This document shows positions 18,953-27,944 of a stretch of DNA of 64,000 nucleotides, in pieces; position 1 is the stretch's first letter; the number at the start of each line of letters is the position of its first letter. The translations under genes were made by a program, and so were the position numbers. The stretch covers positions 62,001-126,000 of the forward strand of contig JAQWNC010000009.1 in the NCBI GenBank assembly GCA_029246505.1, written 5' to 3'. Below the pieces are notes generated by a model that worked only from the letters and a program-made list of their open reading frames with translations, was not told the DNA's origin and did not search any database. This DNA is from Arenicellaceae bacterium (GTDB taxonomy: Bacteria > Pseudomonadota > Gammaproteobacteria > Arenicellales > Arenicellaceae).

Positions 18953-19440
18953 ATTCGTCGACTAACTCTAGCTTGACGGGTACACTTCCTATAGTGGTGT
19001 CTATATTTATCGCGATGGTGCTTGTTGTGATGAAGCTTCCGCAATCATTCGAAGCATGGCGGCCAGATTGGGTTGGTGTTGTTGTCATTGCTTGGGCAAT
19101 TTTTGTACCGAGAGTTTGCGGGCCGGTATTCGGAATGCTTGCGGGGTTGGCAGTTGACGTGTTGATGGGTGAATCACTCGGTGTGTATGCTTTGATTTAC
19201 GCTATGTTAGCCTATATGGCTAACGTGATTAATTTTAAAATGAAAATGTTCAAACTTTTTCAACAGGCCTTAGTTGTGTTTGGTTTGACTCTTATGGCAC
19301 GGTTTTTGCTGGTTTTTTTGGTCGAGGTTAATACCGAAATTTTCACAGATTGGCTTTATTGGGCTCCACTTATCGTGAATATGATTATTTGGCCGTGGGT
19401 TTATCTTGTAATTTGTAACAGTATGTATGCGGTCACATAA
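18949..19440 (+). CDS. mreD: Rod-shape-determining protein MreD
   Basis: A 163-residue inner-membrane protein with about five helices and the family motif ARFLLVFLVE in the fourth. It contains FGMLAGLAVDVLMGESLGVYAL, the conserved central segment. The start is GTG at 18949, overlapping the mreC stop by four bases, so translation is coupled. It acts with MreC in the elongasome. Confidence 0.93.
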   Translation: MNSSTNSSLTGTLPIVVSIFIAMVLVVMKLPQSFEAWRPDWVGVVVIAWAIFVPRVCGPVFGMLAGLAVDVLMGESLGVYALIYAMLAYMANVINFKMKMFKLFQQALVVFGLTLMARFLLVFLVEVNTEIFTDWLYWAPLIVNMIIWPWVYLVICNSMYAVT

Positions 19441-19479
19441 GCTTATTCTCACGATTGATATTTACTAGAGATTGCCTGT

Positions 19480-21369
19480 TTGGAAACCACACAAATTAAG
19501 GATTACTTGCGTGAAACAGCGTTAGCGCGGCAGCGCTTGTCCATAGCGTCCGGCGTAGTGTTAGTAATGTTCATTGGTTTGTTTTTTCGAGTCTGGTTTT
19601 TACAGGTGTATGAATACCAGAGATTTGAGACCCTCTCTAATGATAATCGAATTCGGTTACAATCAGTCGTACCTGCTAGAGGGGAAATACTTGATAGGAA
19701 TGGGCGTTTATTGGCCGAAAATAAACTCATTTATTCAGTTGAGATTCTACCGTCGCAAGTGGATGATATGGGTGCATTGCTCAACCAAATTGCCCGGCTG
19801 ATACATTTAGATGAAATCAGTGTTGAGCGGTTTATGGCGCAGGTTAAGTCTCGGCCCTCTTTTGAGCCGCAAACGCTTAAATTAGCGTTAAATGAAAGTG
19901 AGGTCGCGCGTTATGCGGTGCATCAGCATAAATTTGATGGCGCCAGCTTAAAAGTTCAGGTGGTGCGTAATTACCCCTATGGAGAGGAGACAGCGCACGT
20001 AGTTGGTTATGTTGGCAGGATATCTCAGGATGATTTGGCAGTTATAGATAGGGAAGCATATCGAGGGATTCGATATATTGGGCGACTTGGCATCGAGGAG
20101 ATGTACGAAGAGCGTCTGCGTGGACAGATAGGATTTGAACAGGTGGAAACTAACGCTCACGGCCGGAATGTGCGGATTTTGGAGCGGCAGGAGCCTGTGT
20201 CCGGTGAAAGTTTGATTTTAGGGTTGGATATCGAGCTGCAAATTGCGGCAAGGGAGGCACTGGGTGATTATCGAGGTTCGATCGTAGCTCTGGACCCGGC
20301 TTCGGGAGCTGTGTTGGCATTCGTAAGTAATCCGGTCTACGACCCAAATCTGTTTGTAAATGGAATTAGCCAGGAAAAATACGGAAAGCTAAGGGATAAT
20401 TTAGATAGGCCATTGCTAAATCGAGCATTGAATGGACGATACGCTCCTGGCTCTACTATCAAGGGTTTGGTTGGGTTAGCTGCTTTGGAACGTGGGTTCT
20501 CTCCGGCACACACCGAGATTTGCCCGGGTTGGTATTCGCTGCCTGGTAGTTCGCACCGTTATCGATGCTGGAATCATGGCGGTCACGGTGAGGTGAATTT
20601 AAACACTGCGATAGCGCAATCTTGTGATATTTATTTTTATTCAGTGGCAAATCAACTAGGAATCGATTATTTGCACGATTTTTTGACTGAATTTGGTTTA
20701 GGCCGTCGAACCGGAATTGACCTGCAGGGCGAGCCAACTGGCCTGGTGCCCTCCAAAGAGTGGAAAGAGCGGGCGAGAGGTGAAATATGGTATCCGGGAG
20801 AAACGGTTATTACCGGTATAGGCCAGGGCTTTATGTTAGCGACGCCAATTCAGTTAGCAGTAATGGCCGCAACGCTAGCTAATAACGGAACGCGGATGGC
20901 TCCTCGTTTGGTGACTGCAGTTGATGGTACCGGGTACGAGGCTTTTAAGGAGCTACCGATTTTGATTAAGCAGCAAGTTAACGTATCTAATCCCAATGCC
21001 ATGGTATTAATTAGCGAGGCAATGCAAGAAGTAATGCATGGGCAGCACGGCACAGCCCGAGCGGTTGGCGCTAATGCTATGTATCGAATGGCCGGAAAAT
21101 CAGGCACCTCGCAGGTGATAGGGATAGCTCAAGATGAAAAGTATGATGCAGATAAGATTGCTGAGAGATTACGGGATCACGCGATTTTTGTTGCTTATGC
21201 ACCGATAGAAAATCCAAAAATTGCGCTGGCGGTTATTGTAGAGAATGGTGGTAGTGGGAGTGCTACAGCTGCACCAATAGCGCGTGCGCTGATGGACCAG
21301 TATTTGCTGAAGGATATAAACGAAAACACTGAAAGTGAAGCTGATAAGCGTTTAGCCATCGCTCGATGA
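19480..21369 (+). CDS. mrdA: Peptidoglycan D,D-transpeptidase MrdA (PBP2)
   Basis: The class B penicillin-binding protein of cell elongation, 629 residues. An N-terminal helix (about 21-42) is followed by the pedestal domain with PARGEILDRNGRLLA. The transpeptidase motifs are Ser325-Thr-Ile-Lys328, SCD in AQSCDIYFY, and KSGTSQV. The start codon is TTG at 19480. The next ATG falls inside the membrane helix, so TTG is the credible start. RodA overlaps its stop (ATGA). Confidence 0.96.
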   Translation: METTQIKDYLRETALARQRLSIASGVVLVMFIGLFFRVWFLQVYEYQRFETLSNDNRIRLQSVVPARGEILDRNGRLLAENKLIYSVEILPSQVDDMGALLNQIARLIHLDEISVERFMAQVKSRPSFEPQTLKLALNESEVARYAVHQHKFDGASLKVQVVRNYPYGEETAHVVGYVGRISQDDLAVIDREAYRGIRYIGRLGIEEMYEERLRGQIGFEQVETNAHGRNVRILERQEPVSGESLILGLDIELQIAAREALGDYRGSIVALDPASGAVLAFVSNPVYDPNLFVNGISQEKYGKLRDNLDRPLLNRALNGRYAPGSTIKGLVGLAALERGFSPAHTEICPGWYSLPGSSHRYRCWNHGGHGEVNLNTAIAQSCDIYFYSVANQLGIDYLHDFLTEFGLGRRTGIDLQGEPTGLVPSKEWKERARGEIWYPGETVITGIGQGFMLATPIQLAVMAATLANNGTRMAPRLVTAVDGTGYEAFKELPILIKQQVNVSNPNAMVLISEAMQEVMHGQHGTARAVGANAMYRMAGKSGTSQVIGIAQDEKYDADKIAERLRDHAIFVAYAPIENPKIALAVIVENGGSGSATAAPIARALMDQYLLKDINENTESEADKRLAIAR

Positions 21370-22448
21370 GAGCTAAAAGGCGTTGGCACCTTGATGGTCC
21401 ACTAATAGTTTTTTTAGTTATTCTGTGTCTGTCCAGCTTGTTTATTCTCTACAGTGCAACGGGCGAGAACGATGCCGCGATGTTACGCCAGGCTATTCGA
21501 ATATTAATATCTTTCGTGGTGCTTGCGATTGTTGCCCAAATCAGCCCACAAACCTGGCATCGGTGGTCGCCTTGGATGTATGTAATCGGCTCGATGCTAT
21601 TGGCGGCAGTATTATTACTGGGCATTGTTGGTAAGGGTGCACAGCGATGGCTTGATCTTGGTTTTTTTCAGTTTCAACCGTCTGAGCTAATGAAGCTGGG
21701 TGTACCGATGATGGCCGCTTGGGTCGTGAGTAGCAGGTCTTTACCATTGTCCTTCGCCATGACCTGTTTGGTTTTGTTGGTAGTAGTATTTCCAGTAGCT
21801 TTGGTGTTATTGCAACCTGACTTAGGGACTGCGATATTGATTGCTGTCTCCGGATTTATGATCGTTATTCTTGCGGGGTTGCGATGGCGGTATATGCTTG
21901 GTTCTTTAGTCTGTTTTGTGGTTGCCGCACCCTATCTGTGGACTTACCTGCATGACTACCAGCAGCGAAGAATATTGACACTGATCGATCCGTGGTCAGA
22001 TCCTTTAGGTGCGGGCTATCATACAATTCAATCGATGATTGCTATTGGGTCTGGAGGCAGCGGCGGCAAAGGTTGGTTAGCGGGTAGTCAATCCCAGCTT
22101 GAGTTTATTCCTGAACGGAGCACTGATTTTATTTTTTCTGTTTTTGCTGAAGAATTTGGATTAATGGGTGTTGGTGCTTTACTGGCTATATACATGTGCA
22201 TCGTATTCCGATCATTGATGATAGCGTATGCGGCCCAAGATACCTGGTCTAGATTACTGGCAGGTAGTTTGTCATTAACATTTTTTTTCTATGTATTTGT
22301 AAATATTGGCATGGTGTCTGGCATGTTGCCGGTGGTTGGGGTGCCTTTGCCGTTGATTAGTTACGGAGGCACATCGATGGTGACGCTTATGTTTGGTTTT
22401 GGGATTTTAATGAGTATTCATTCACATCAATCACTAATGGATCACTAA
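21366..22448 (+). CDS. rodA: Peptidoglycan glycosyltransferase RodA (MrdB)
   Basis: SEDS-family lipid II polymerase that works with PBP2, with about ten membrane helices in 360 residues. SEDS motifs present are FQPSELMKLG, the extracellular loop IPERSTDFIFSVFAEEFG and the C-terminal VPLPLISYGGTSM. The start overlaps the mrdA stop by four bases, the usual coupling of this pair. Confidence 0.97.
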   Translation: MRAKRRWHLDGPLIVFLVILCLSSLFILYSATGENDAAMLRQAIRILISFVVLAIVAQISPQTWHRWSPWMYVIGSMLLAAVLLLGIVGKGAQRWLDLGFFQFQPSELMKLGVPMMAAWVVSSRSLPLSFAMTCLVLLVVVFPVALVLLQPDLGTAILIAVSGFMIVILAGLRWRYMLGSLVCFVVAAPYLWTYLHDYQQRRILTLIDPWSDPLGAGYHTIQSMIAIGSGGSGGKGWLAGSQSQLEFIPERSTDFIFSVFAEEFGLMGVGALLAIYMCIVFRSLMIAYAAQDTWSRLLAGSLSLTFFFYVFVNIGMVSGMLPVVGVPLPLISYGGTSMVTLMFGFGILMSIHSHQSLMDH

Positions 22449-22522
22449 AAGAAATTTGTACGACAAAGCTGACAAGTCGAAATTAGATATGGTGTTAGAG
22501 TTTAGATAAACGAGGGTTATTA

Positions 22523-23578
22523 ATGTATGTAAGGTTAGTGAGGGTGTTGAAGGAATGCAGAAGGGAATTGGCGCGCTGTGTATCGCAGCTAGCTCGCCTT
22601 GCGGTAGGCTCAGTCGTGCTGACTTCAATATTAATCAGTCTGACTACTGAGGCGATGGAGATGCGAGATTACCCGGAGCTGCTGACATTGGCGGAGCAGA
22701 TGATAGACCAGGGTTATGATCGTTCCGAATTACAGCGTTTATTTGGTGCGGTGGAGTTTAAGCAGAGCATTATAGATGCGATGACTAAACCTGCTGAAAA
22801 GTCTATGACATGGAAAGATTATCGCGGCCTATTTATAAAACCTGAGCGTATACAACAAGGTTTAGAGTTTTGGGAAACTTATCAGCAAGAGCTAGCCAAG
22901 GCTTCTACTCAATATGGAGTTGCCGAGGAGGTTGTTGTTGCGATTATTGGTGTTGAGTCGAGATTTGGGCAGTATCGCGGTAAATATGGAGTGTTTGAAT
23001 CACTGGCGACCTTAGTTTCTGGGTATCCACGCCGTAGCGCATTTTTCGCGGGCGAGCTAAAGGCCTTTCTACAGCTCTGCAATGAACAAGGGTTCAACCC
23101 TCTTGAAGTTAAAGGTTCATATGCGGGCGCGGTAGGTTATCCACAATTTATTGCCACTAGTTACCGAGCATACGCGGTTGATTTTAACGCTGATGATCGC
23201 GTTGATTTAATTAATGATCCTGTGGATGCTATAGGGAGCGTTGCAAATTACTTTGACCGGCATGATTGGCAGGCTGGTGAGCCAGTGATTTCTGAACTTT
23301 CGAACTATTCTGATGAGCTACTGAAATCAACTACTACTAAATTAAACGTAGATCGTACGGTGGCTGATATAGAAAGGACCGGAGCCAAGTTGGTCGATAT
23401 ATTGGCTCCAGATCTTAAGGTGGGAGTAGTTGCCCTAGATAGAGACACTGCGCCGGTAGTTCGAGTTGCGCACCATAATTTTTACGTAATAACGAAGTAT
23501 AATCGAAGTACGATGTATGCAATGGCGGTGTATGAGCTGAGCCAGGCAATTAAGGCGGCTATGCTGGAGGCACGATGA
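22523..23578 (+). CDS. mltB: Lytic murein transglycosylase B
   Basis: Cleaves the MurNAc-GlcNAc bond of peptidoglycan to give 1,6-anhydro ends. The catalytic glutamate is Glu145 in IIGVESRFGQ, followed by GVFESLATL and the motif SYAGAVGYPQFIATSYRAYAVDFNADDRVDLIND. The N-terminus has a hydrophobic segment (about 27-42) but no lipobox cysteine, unlike E. coli MltB, so it is probably a soluble or inner-membrane-anchored form. It overlaps rlpA by four bases. Confidence 0.93.
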   Translation: MYVRLVRVLKECRRELARCVSQLARLAVGSVVLTSILISLTTEAMEMRDYPELLTLAEQMIDQGYDRSELQRLFGAVEFKQSIIDAMTKPAEKSMTWKDYRGLFIKPERIQQGLEFWETYQQELAKASTQYGVAEEVVVAIIGVESRFGQYRGKYGVFESLATLVSGYPRRSAFFAGELKAFLQLCNEQGFNPLEVKGSYAGAVGYPQFIATSYRAYAVDFNADDRVDLINDPVDAIGSVANYFDRHDWQAGEPVISELSNYSDELLKSTTTKLNVDRTVADIERTGAKLVDILAPDLKVGVVALDRDTAPVVRVAHHNFYVITKYNRSTMYAMAVYELSQAIKAAMLEAR

Positions 23579-24540
23579 GATATGTTTTTATAATCGCTGT
23601 TTTGTTTCTGAATGCTTGCGGTGGGGGCAATAAAGGTGGTTATTTCTCTAAAGACGGGCCACCGCGAATGAGTGTTGAGCGTGCGGGAAAGGTACCAGAT
23701 GCGATTCCTAAAGATGAACCACTTAGTGAGACAGGTAACAGCACTTATAGCGTATACGGGGTTATGTATCGGCCAGTTAAAGATGCCAGAGGCTATGTCG
23801 AGCAGGGTGCGGCTTCCTGGTATGGGAAAATGTTCCATGGTAGGCGGACCTCCAGTGGTGAAATATATGATATGTATGCAATGACGGCTGCGCATAAAAC
23901 TTTACCTTTGCCGAGCTATGTTCGGGTGACTAATACTCAGAATCAAACGAGCGTGGTGGTAAAGGTTAATGATCGTGGCCCATTTTTACATGGCCGTATA
24001 ATTGATTTATCGTACGCTGCGGCGGCCAAGTTGGACATGATCAAAACTGGTACGGCAGATGTGGAGATAAAGCTGGTAACTGCTGCGGATACTACGCGTA
24101 CTAGTGTGCCTGTTCGTGATGCTATCAATGACCCATTGGCTAGTGCGCCCGCGCCTGTTTCCGCCTATGCTCCAAGCGTTAATGCGAAACCTATCGTTCG
24201 CTCTTCAGAACTGGATGAGGTCGCTACTAGCGATCAGCGAGTTGACAATACCGATACTGGTATTTATCAACCTACAGTATTAGCTGGGGCTGCTAGAGTG
24301 GCGCAAATTACTGGTACCCGATTTCAGGTTGGGGCTTATAGTATTGAAGAAAATGCCAAAGTTACCCGAGACCGTTTGAGTGAGGCCGGATTCTTAACGG
24401 TTAGAATTATATCTTCTGAAGGGGCTGATGGCTGGGTTTTACATAAGGTACTTTTGGGACCATTTACTGAGGACAGCGCAACTAGCGTTAAATTACGGTT
24501 AGAGCAAGAGGGTTACCAAGCTTATGAGGTTAAAGAGTGA
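23575..24540 (+). CDS. rlpA: RlpA septal lytic transglycosylase lipoprotein with SPOR domain
   Basis: An outer-membrane lipoprotein (lipobox LNAC, lipidated Cys15). The double-psi beta-barrel (about 80-165) contains GAASWYGKMFHGRRTSSGE and the catalytic-type VNDRGPFLHGRIIDLS. The C-terminal SPOR domain (about 245-320) binds denuded glycan strands at the septum. In Pseudomonas RlpA cleaves such denuded strands. A linker of about 80 residues rich in Ala, Pro, Ser and Thr joins the domains. Confidence 0.94.
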   Translation: MRYVFIIAVLFLNACGGGNKGGYFSKDGPPRMSVERAGKVPDAIPKDEPLSETGNSTYSVYGVMYRPVKDARGYVEQGAASWYGKMFHGRRTSSGEIYDMYAMTAAHKTLPLPSYVRVTNTQNQTSVVVKVNDRGPFLHGRIIDLSYAAAAKLDMIKTGTADVEIKLVTAADTTRTSVPVRDAINDPLASAPAPVSAYAPSVNAKPIVRSSELDEVATSDQRVDNTDTGIYQPTVLAGAARVAQITGTRFQVGAYSIEENAKVTRDRLSEAGFLTVRIISSEGADGWVLHKVLLGPFTEDSATSVKLRLEQEGYQAYEVKE

Positions 24541-24574
24541 TGAAATTGGTTAGAATAATAAGGAGTTCTAAATA

Positions 24575-25768
24575 GTGAGAATAAAGAAGTATGCGTTAAA
24601 GGTTAGCCGGGTAACTTGTCAGTTTGTAGCGCTCGTAGCATTATCTATCAGCCACGATGTGGCTATGTCGCAAATGATTTCGGGCGCGGCCCTCAGTAAT
24701 CTTCCTAGTCCGGTGCTCGAGGCGAAATCCTGGATATTGATTGAGCACGGGACTGGAACAATTCTTACACATCGGGGTGCTAATCTTCGGGTGGAGCCTG
24801 CAAGTTTAACCAAACTTATGGTGTCCTACATTGTATTTGATCGTCTTTCGAATGGCTTAATGGCTTTGGATGACGAGGTTATAGTGAGTGAGAAAGCCTG
24901 GCGTACTGGTGGATCGCGCATGTTTATAGAAGTTGGAAAGCGAGTAACGGTTCATGATTTGCTTAAAGGTTTGATTATTCAATCTGGTAACGATGCTGCG
25001 GTGGCTTTGGCCGAGTATGTGGCCGGGACGGAAATTAACTTTACCACTGTCATGAATCATAAGGCTCTTGAGCTTGGTATGACGTCGAGCAATTTTACCA
25101 ATGCACCTGGGCTGCCCGGTGAGGAGCACTATTCAACGGTTTACGACTTAGCCTTGTTATCTCGAGCACTGATTAAGGACTTTCCCGAATTTTACACATG
25201 GTATTCTGAGCCAGAATTTACGTTTAACGATATTACTCAAGGGAATCGGAATACATTGCTGGCTAGAGATCCATCGGTTGATGGCATTAAAACTGGCTAT
25301 ACAGAGGCTGCGGGTTATTGTTTAGCCGCATCATCAGTAAAGAATGATATGCGTTTGGTTGCCATTGTTGCTGGTGCGAGTAGCCCTGCTGCTCGCGCCG
25401 AGCAGGTGGCAAGTTTGTTGAATTTTGGTCATGCTAACTATATGCCTTTGCAGATTCTAAGAGAATCTCGACCAGAGAATACCTTGAACGTTTATTACGG
25501 TGAGGTAGATGAACTAGCTTATGGTATGTTGGCTCCAACCACTCTGGTAATTGCGAAAGAGCTTCGCGATTCATTAATGTTTGATTACCGGGTTCCAGCT
25601 CATGTCGAGGCACCGGTAGCCGAAGGTGATGTAGTTGGGAGTGCTCGTGTGTTGGCTGGTGATGAAGAGCTTATAAATTTTGAGCTGGCTAGTCTGCATT
25701 CGGTGGCGGAAGCTGGTTTGATAAAGAAAATCGCTGATTATTTTCGGTTACAGATCGCCAGTTTTTAA
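24575..25768 (+). CDS. dacA: D-alanyl-D-alanine carboxypeptidase (PBP5/6 type)
   Basis: Removes the terminal D-Ala of the stem pentapeptide and so limits cross-linking. Active-site motifs are Ser77-Leu-Thr-Lys80, Ser137-Gly-Asn and Lys239-Thr-Gly. A signal peptide covers about residues 1-32. The C-terminal PBP5-associated domain is followed by an amphipathic tail ending in KIADYFRLQIASF, which likely attaches it to the inner membrane. The start is GTG, with AGGAGT upstream. Length 397 matches the family. Confidence 0.95.
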   Translation: MRIKKYALKVSRVTCQFVALVALSISHDVAMSQMISGAALSNLPSPVLEAKSWILIEHGTGTILTHRGANLRVEPASLTKLMVSYIVFDRLSNGLMALDDEVIVSEKAWRTGGSRMFIEVGKRVTVHDLLKGLIIQSGNDAAVALAEYVAGTEINFTTVMNHKALELGMTSSNFTNAPGLPGEEHYSTVYDLALLSRALIKDFPEFYTWYSEPEFTFNDITQGNRNTLLARDPSVDGIKTGYTEAAGYCLAASSVKNDMRLVAIVAGASSPAARAEQVASLLNFGHANYMPLQILRESRPENTLNVYYGEVDELAYGMLAPTTLVIAKELRDSLMFDYRVPAHVEAPVAEGDVVGSARVLAGDEELINFELASLHSVAEAGLIKKIADYFRLQIASF

Positions 25769-25791
25769 GGGACTACTGGAATCTACTAGTT

Positions 25792-26082
25792 GTGAGCGAA
25801 AACGGAATAGTTGACGATGGCTTTGACTTACTTGAATACCCGTGCGCCTATACTTTTAAAGCGATGTGTCGAAACAAGCCATCTGCAATCTTAGCCGTAA
25901 AGACTGTGTTTTCCGCACGTAGTGGCGGGGCTAGTTTGGATCAAATTGTATTTAATATCACGCCATCAGGTAAAGGAACCTATGTGTCGGTATCGGCATT
26001 AGTTACCCTGCAAAATCGGCAGGAATTAGAAGGCATTTACCAACGATTACACCAACACGACCAGGTGTTAATGACGCTTTAA
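25792..26082 (+). CDS. DUF493 (YbeD) family protein
   Basis: A 96-residue ACT-like fold protein of the YbeD/DUF493 family. The pattern of LLEYPCAYTFKAM at the start and a C-terminal helix ending YQRLHQHDQVLMTL fits the family. In many gammaproteobacteria it sits between dacA and lipB, exactly as here, which strongly supports the call. The start codon is GTG. Its biochemical role is unproven; the gene order suggests a link to lipoate or wall metabolism. Confidence 0.9.
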   Translation: MSENGIVDDGFDLLEYPCAYTFKAMCRNKPSAILAVKTVFSARSGGASLDQIVFNITPSGKGTYVSVSALVTLQNRQELEGIYQRLHQHDQVLMTL

Positions 26083-26152
26083 ATTCTTTCTTAGCTCTAA
26101 GTGAGGTCTGTGGTAAGAGTCTTTTTTGGGGTCATCTGGATTGCTATTTGAT

Positions 26153-26797
26153 ATGACTCAAAATTCATTTACTGGTTTCGAAGTTCAGGATCGTGGGATA
26201 AAGGGATACCTGGAAATACAAGCTGAAATGCAAGCATTTACCGAGTCGCGCGATAAGGATATAGCAGACCAACTTTGGTTGCTTGAACACGTTCCGGTGT
26301 ATACCCAGGGGACATCGTGTAAGGAGGGAACTCTTGGCCCAAGTGAGATTCCTGTGGTGCAATCAGACCGTGGTGGCCAAATTACTTATCATGGGCCAGG
26401 GCAATTGGTCATTTATTGTCTTATTGATCTACGTCGGCGAGGCTGCGGCATAAAAACCTTGGTAAGCACTATTGAGAAGGCAGTTATAGACTATCTGGGC
26501 ACCTGCGGATTGCCCGCAGTTAGACGTAAGGGTGCTCCAGGTGTGTATATTGATGGCGATAAGGTCGCTGCGCTTGGGTTAAGAGTACGTAAAGGGTGCA
26601 GTTACCATGGTCTTAGTCTGAATGTAGATATGGATTTGGCGCCGTTTAAAAATATTAACTCTTGCGGATTTAAGGGCTTGCAGGCGGCTAGCTTGCGCGC
26701 TCTGGGCATCAAACAAAGTATGTCGGAGATTAAGTTCGCTGTAGCATCTAATTTGGTCCATGCGTTCACACAGATAACGGATCATCAAGTTGACTAG
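26153..26797 (+). CDS. lipB: Octanoyltransferase LipB
   Basis: Transfers octanoate from acyl-ACP to lipoyl domains. The motifs SDRGGQITYHGPGQL, APGVYIDGDKVAALGLRVRKG (with the catalytic Lys) and INSCGFKGLQAA (with the catalytic Cys) are all present. The ATG at 26153 gives 214 residues and aligns with the E. coli N-terminus. A TTG at 26126 would add nine residues. The usual partner lipA does not follow: the next gene is on the other strand. Confidence 0.94.
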   Translation: MTQNSFTGFEVQDRGIKGYLEIQAEMQAFTESRDKDIADQLWLLEHVPVYTQGTSCKEGTLGPSEIPVVQSDRGGQITYHGPGQLVIYCLIDLRRRGCGIKTLVSTIEKAVIDYLGTCGLPAVRRKGAPGVYIDGDKVAALGLRVRKGCSYHGLSLNVDMDLAPFKNINSCGFKGLQAASLRALGIKQSMSEIKFAVASNLVHAFTQITDHQVD

Positions 26798-26956
26798 TCA
26801 TTGGTTGGAATAGGGCCACTAAATCAGCGATTATTTTATAGTAGGCGATTAGAGGTTTTTTTGAAATATTGTTCCTATTTTGTTGCTACTACATTATTTC
26901 TGGAATCACCTTTATAGGTATGTGGCTTTGTTAGCTGAACTTTTCATGGCCAACAA

Positions 26957-26980
26957 GGAATATAGAGCGGAGCATATTCC
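26957..26980 (-). terminator. Possible terminator hairpin after the MurU-like gene
   Basis: Perfect seven-base arms GGAATAT and ATATTCC flank a ten-base spacer just past the stop of the minus-strand gene at 26988. On the minus strand it is followed by TTGTTGG, a weak U-rich tail. It could terminate that gene, but the arms are AT-rich. Confidence 0.35.
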
Positions 26981-26987
26981 GAGCTGA

Positions 26988-27695
26988 TTATGGTAGTAGT
27001 TGATTGACCCGTTTCAACCTTTCAGGAGTGCCAATATCGAACCATTGACCTTCATGTAGAGAACCCCAAAGTCTGTCTTTACTTATCTCTTCTCTTAATA
27101 AGGGTCCTAGGCGTGAGTAGCCTTCATTGAGCGAGGCAATGAACGATTTGTTATACAAGCCAATTCCTGTATAGGTCCTTCGTACTTGCCCATCGCCTGG
27201 TTTACCCAAGCTAAGTTTGCCAGACGCTTCCAAAATGAAATCACCATGAGGATGGTGCGAGGGGTTTTTTGTCATAAGTAAATGGGCGATATCAGGCTGA
27301 TATTCTAGAAGCGAGCGAAAGTCAAAATCACACCAAATGTCAGCATTCAGTAGCAAGAAGTGCTCACTCTGTATGTTATTTAGTGCGTGCCGAATGCCAC
27401 CAAGCGTTTCAAGCGCGCCCTCGTGCTCAAACGAGTAAAAGATATCTAGCCCAAAGGATTGGCCATTACCGATAGTATCAATGATTGATTGACCCAAATG
27501 AGCCACGTTTATGATGACTTTCCGAAATCCTTGCACCGCAAGTCTTTGTAAATGTTGTTCAAGCAAGCTTTTTCCTGACACATTTAATAGTGGTTTTGGG
27601 GTAATGTCGGATAATGGACGCATGCGTTCCCCGCGACCTGCCGCTAAAATAAAAACCGTAGTATTATCTGGGTTTACGGTAAATTTAGTCATCAA
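26988..27695 (-). CDS. murU: MurU-like nucleotidyltransferase
   Basis: A sugar-nucleotidyltransferase of 235 residues with VFILAAGRGERMRPLSDITPKPLL, the nucleotide-binding start. LLNADIWCDFDF carries the metal-binding Asp, and TYTGIGLYNKSF follows later. In Pseudomonas MurU makes UDP-MurNAc from MurNAc-1-phosphate for wall recycling and is encoded beside lptD with the kinase AmgK. The position beside lptD supports this call, but no amgK is next to it. Glucose-1-phosphate thymidylyl- or mannose-1-phosphate guanylyltransferases share the motifs. Confidence 0.78.
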   Translation of the reverse strand: MMTKFTVNPDNTTVFILAAGRGERMRPLSDITPKPLLNVSGKSLLEQHLQRLAVQGFRKVIINVAHLGQSIIDTIGNGQSFGLDIFYSFEHEGALETLGGIRHALNNIQSEHFLLLNADIWCDFDFRSLLEYQPDIAHLLMTKNPSHHPHGDFILEASGKLSLGKPGDGQVRRTYTGIGLYNKSFIASLNEGYSRLGPLLREEISKDRLWGSLHEGQWFDIGTPERLKRVNQLLP

Positions 27696-27944
27696 AATTG
27701 CGTATATTGAGTCTGGTATTGGCGTTTAGGGGATATCATTGGCTGTAGTTAGCTTAAGCGATGGTGAAATTAGTTTAAAAATAGTATTAATGATTGGTGT
27801 GTAGCCGTTTCACAGAAAGCGTATACCCCATATAATCAAGCTTACAGGTTTGCAGGGGTTTTGTGCAGAAGGGTAAATACTTATCCATCTCATTGCCAGT
27901 CTTGTCGACCGTAAAGTGTTTTGAATACTCATGAGGAATAACCA

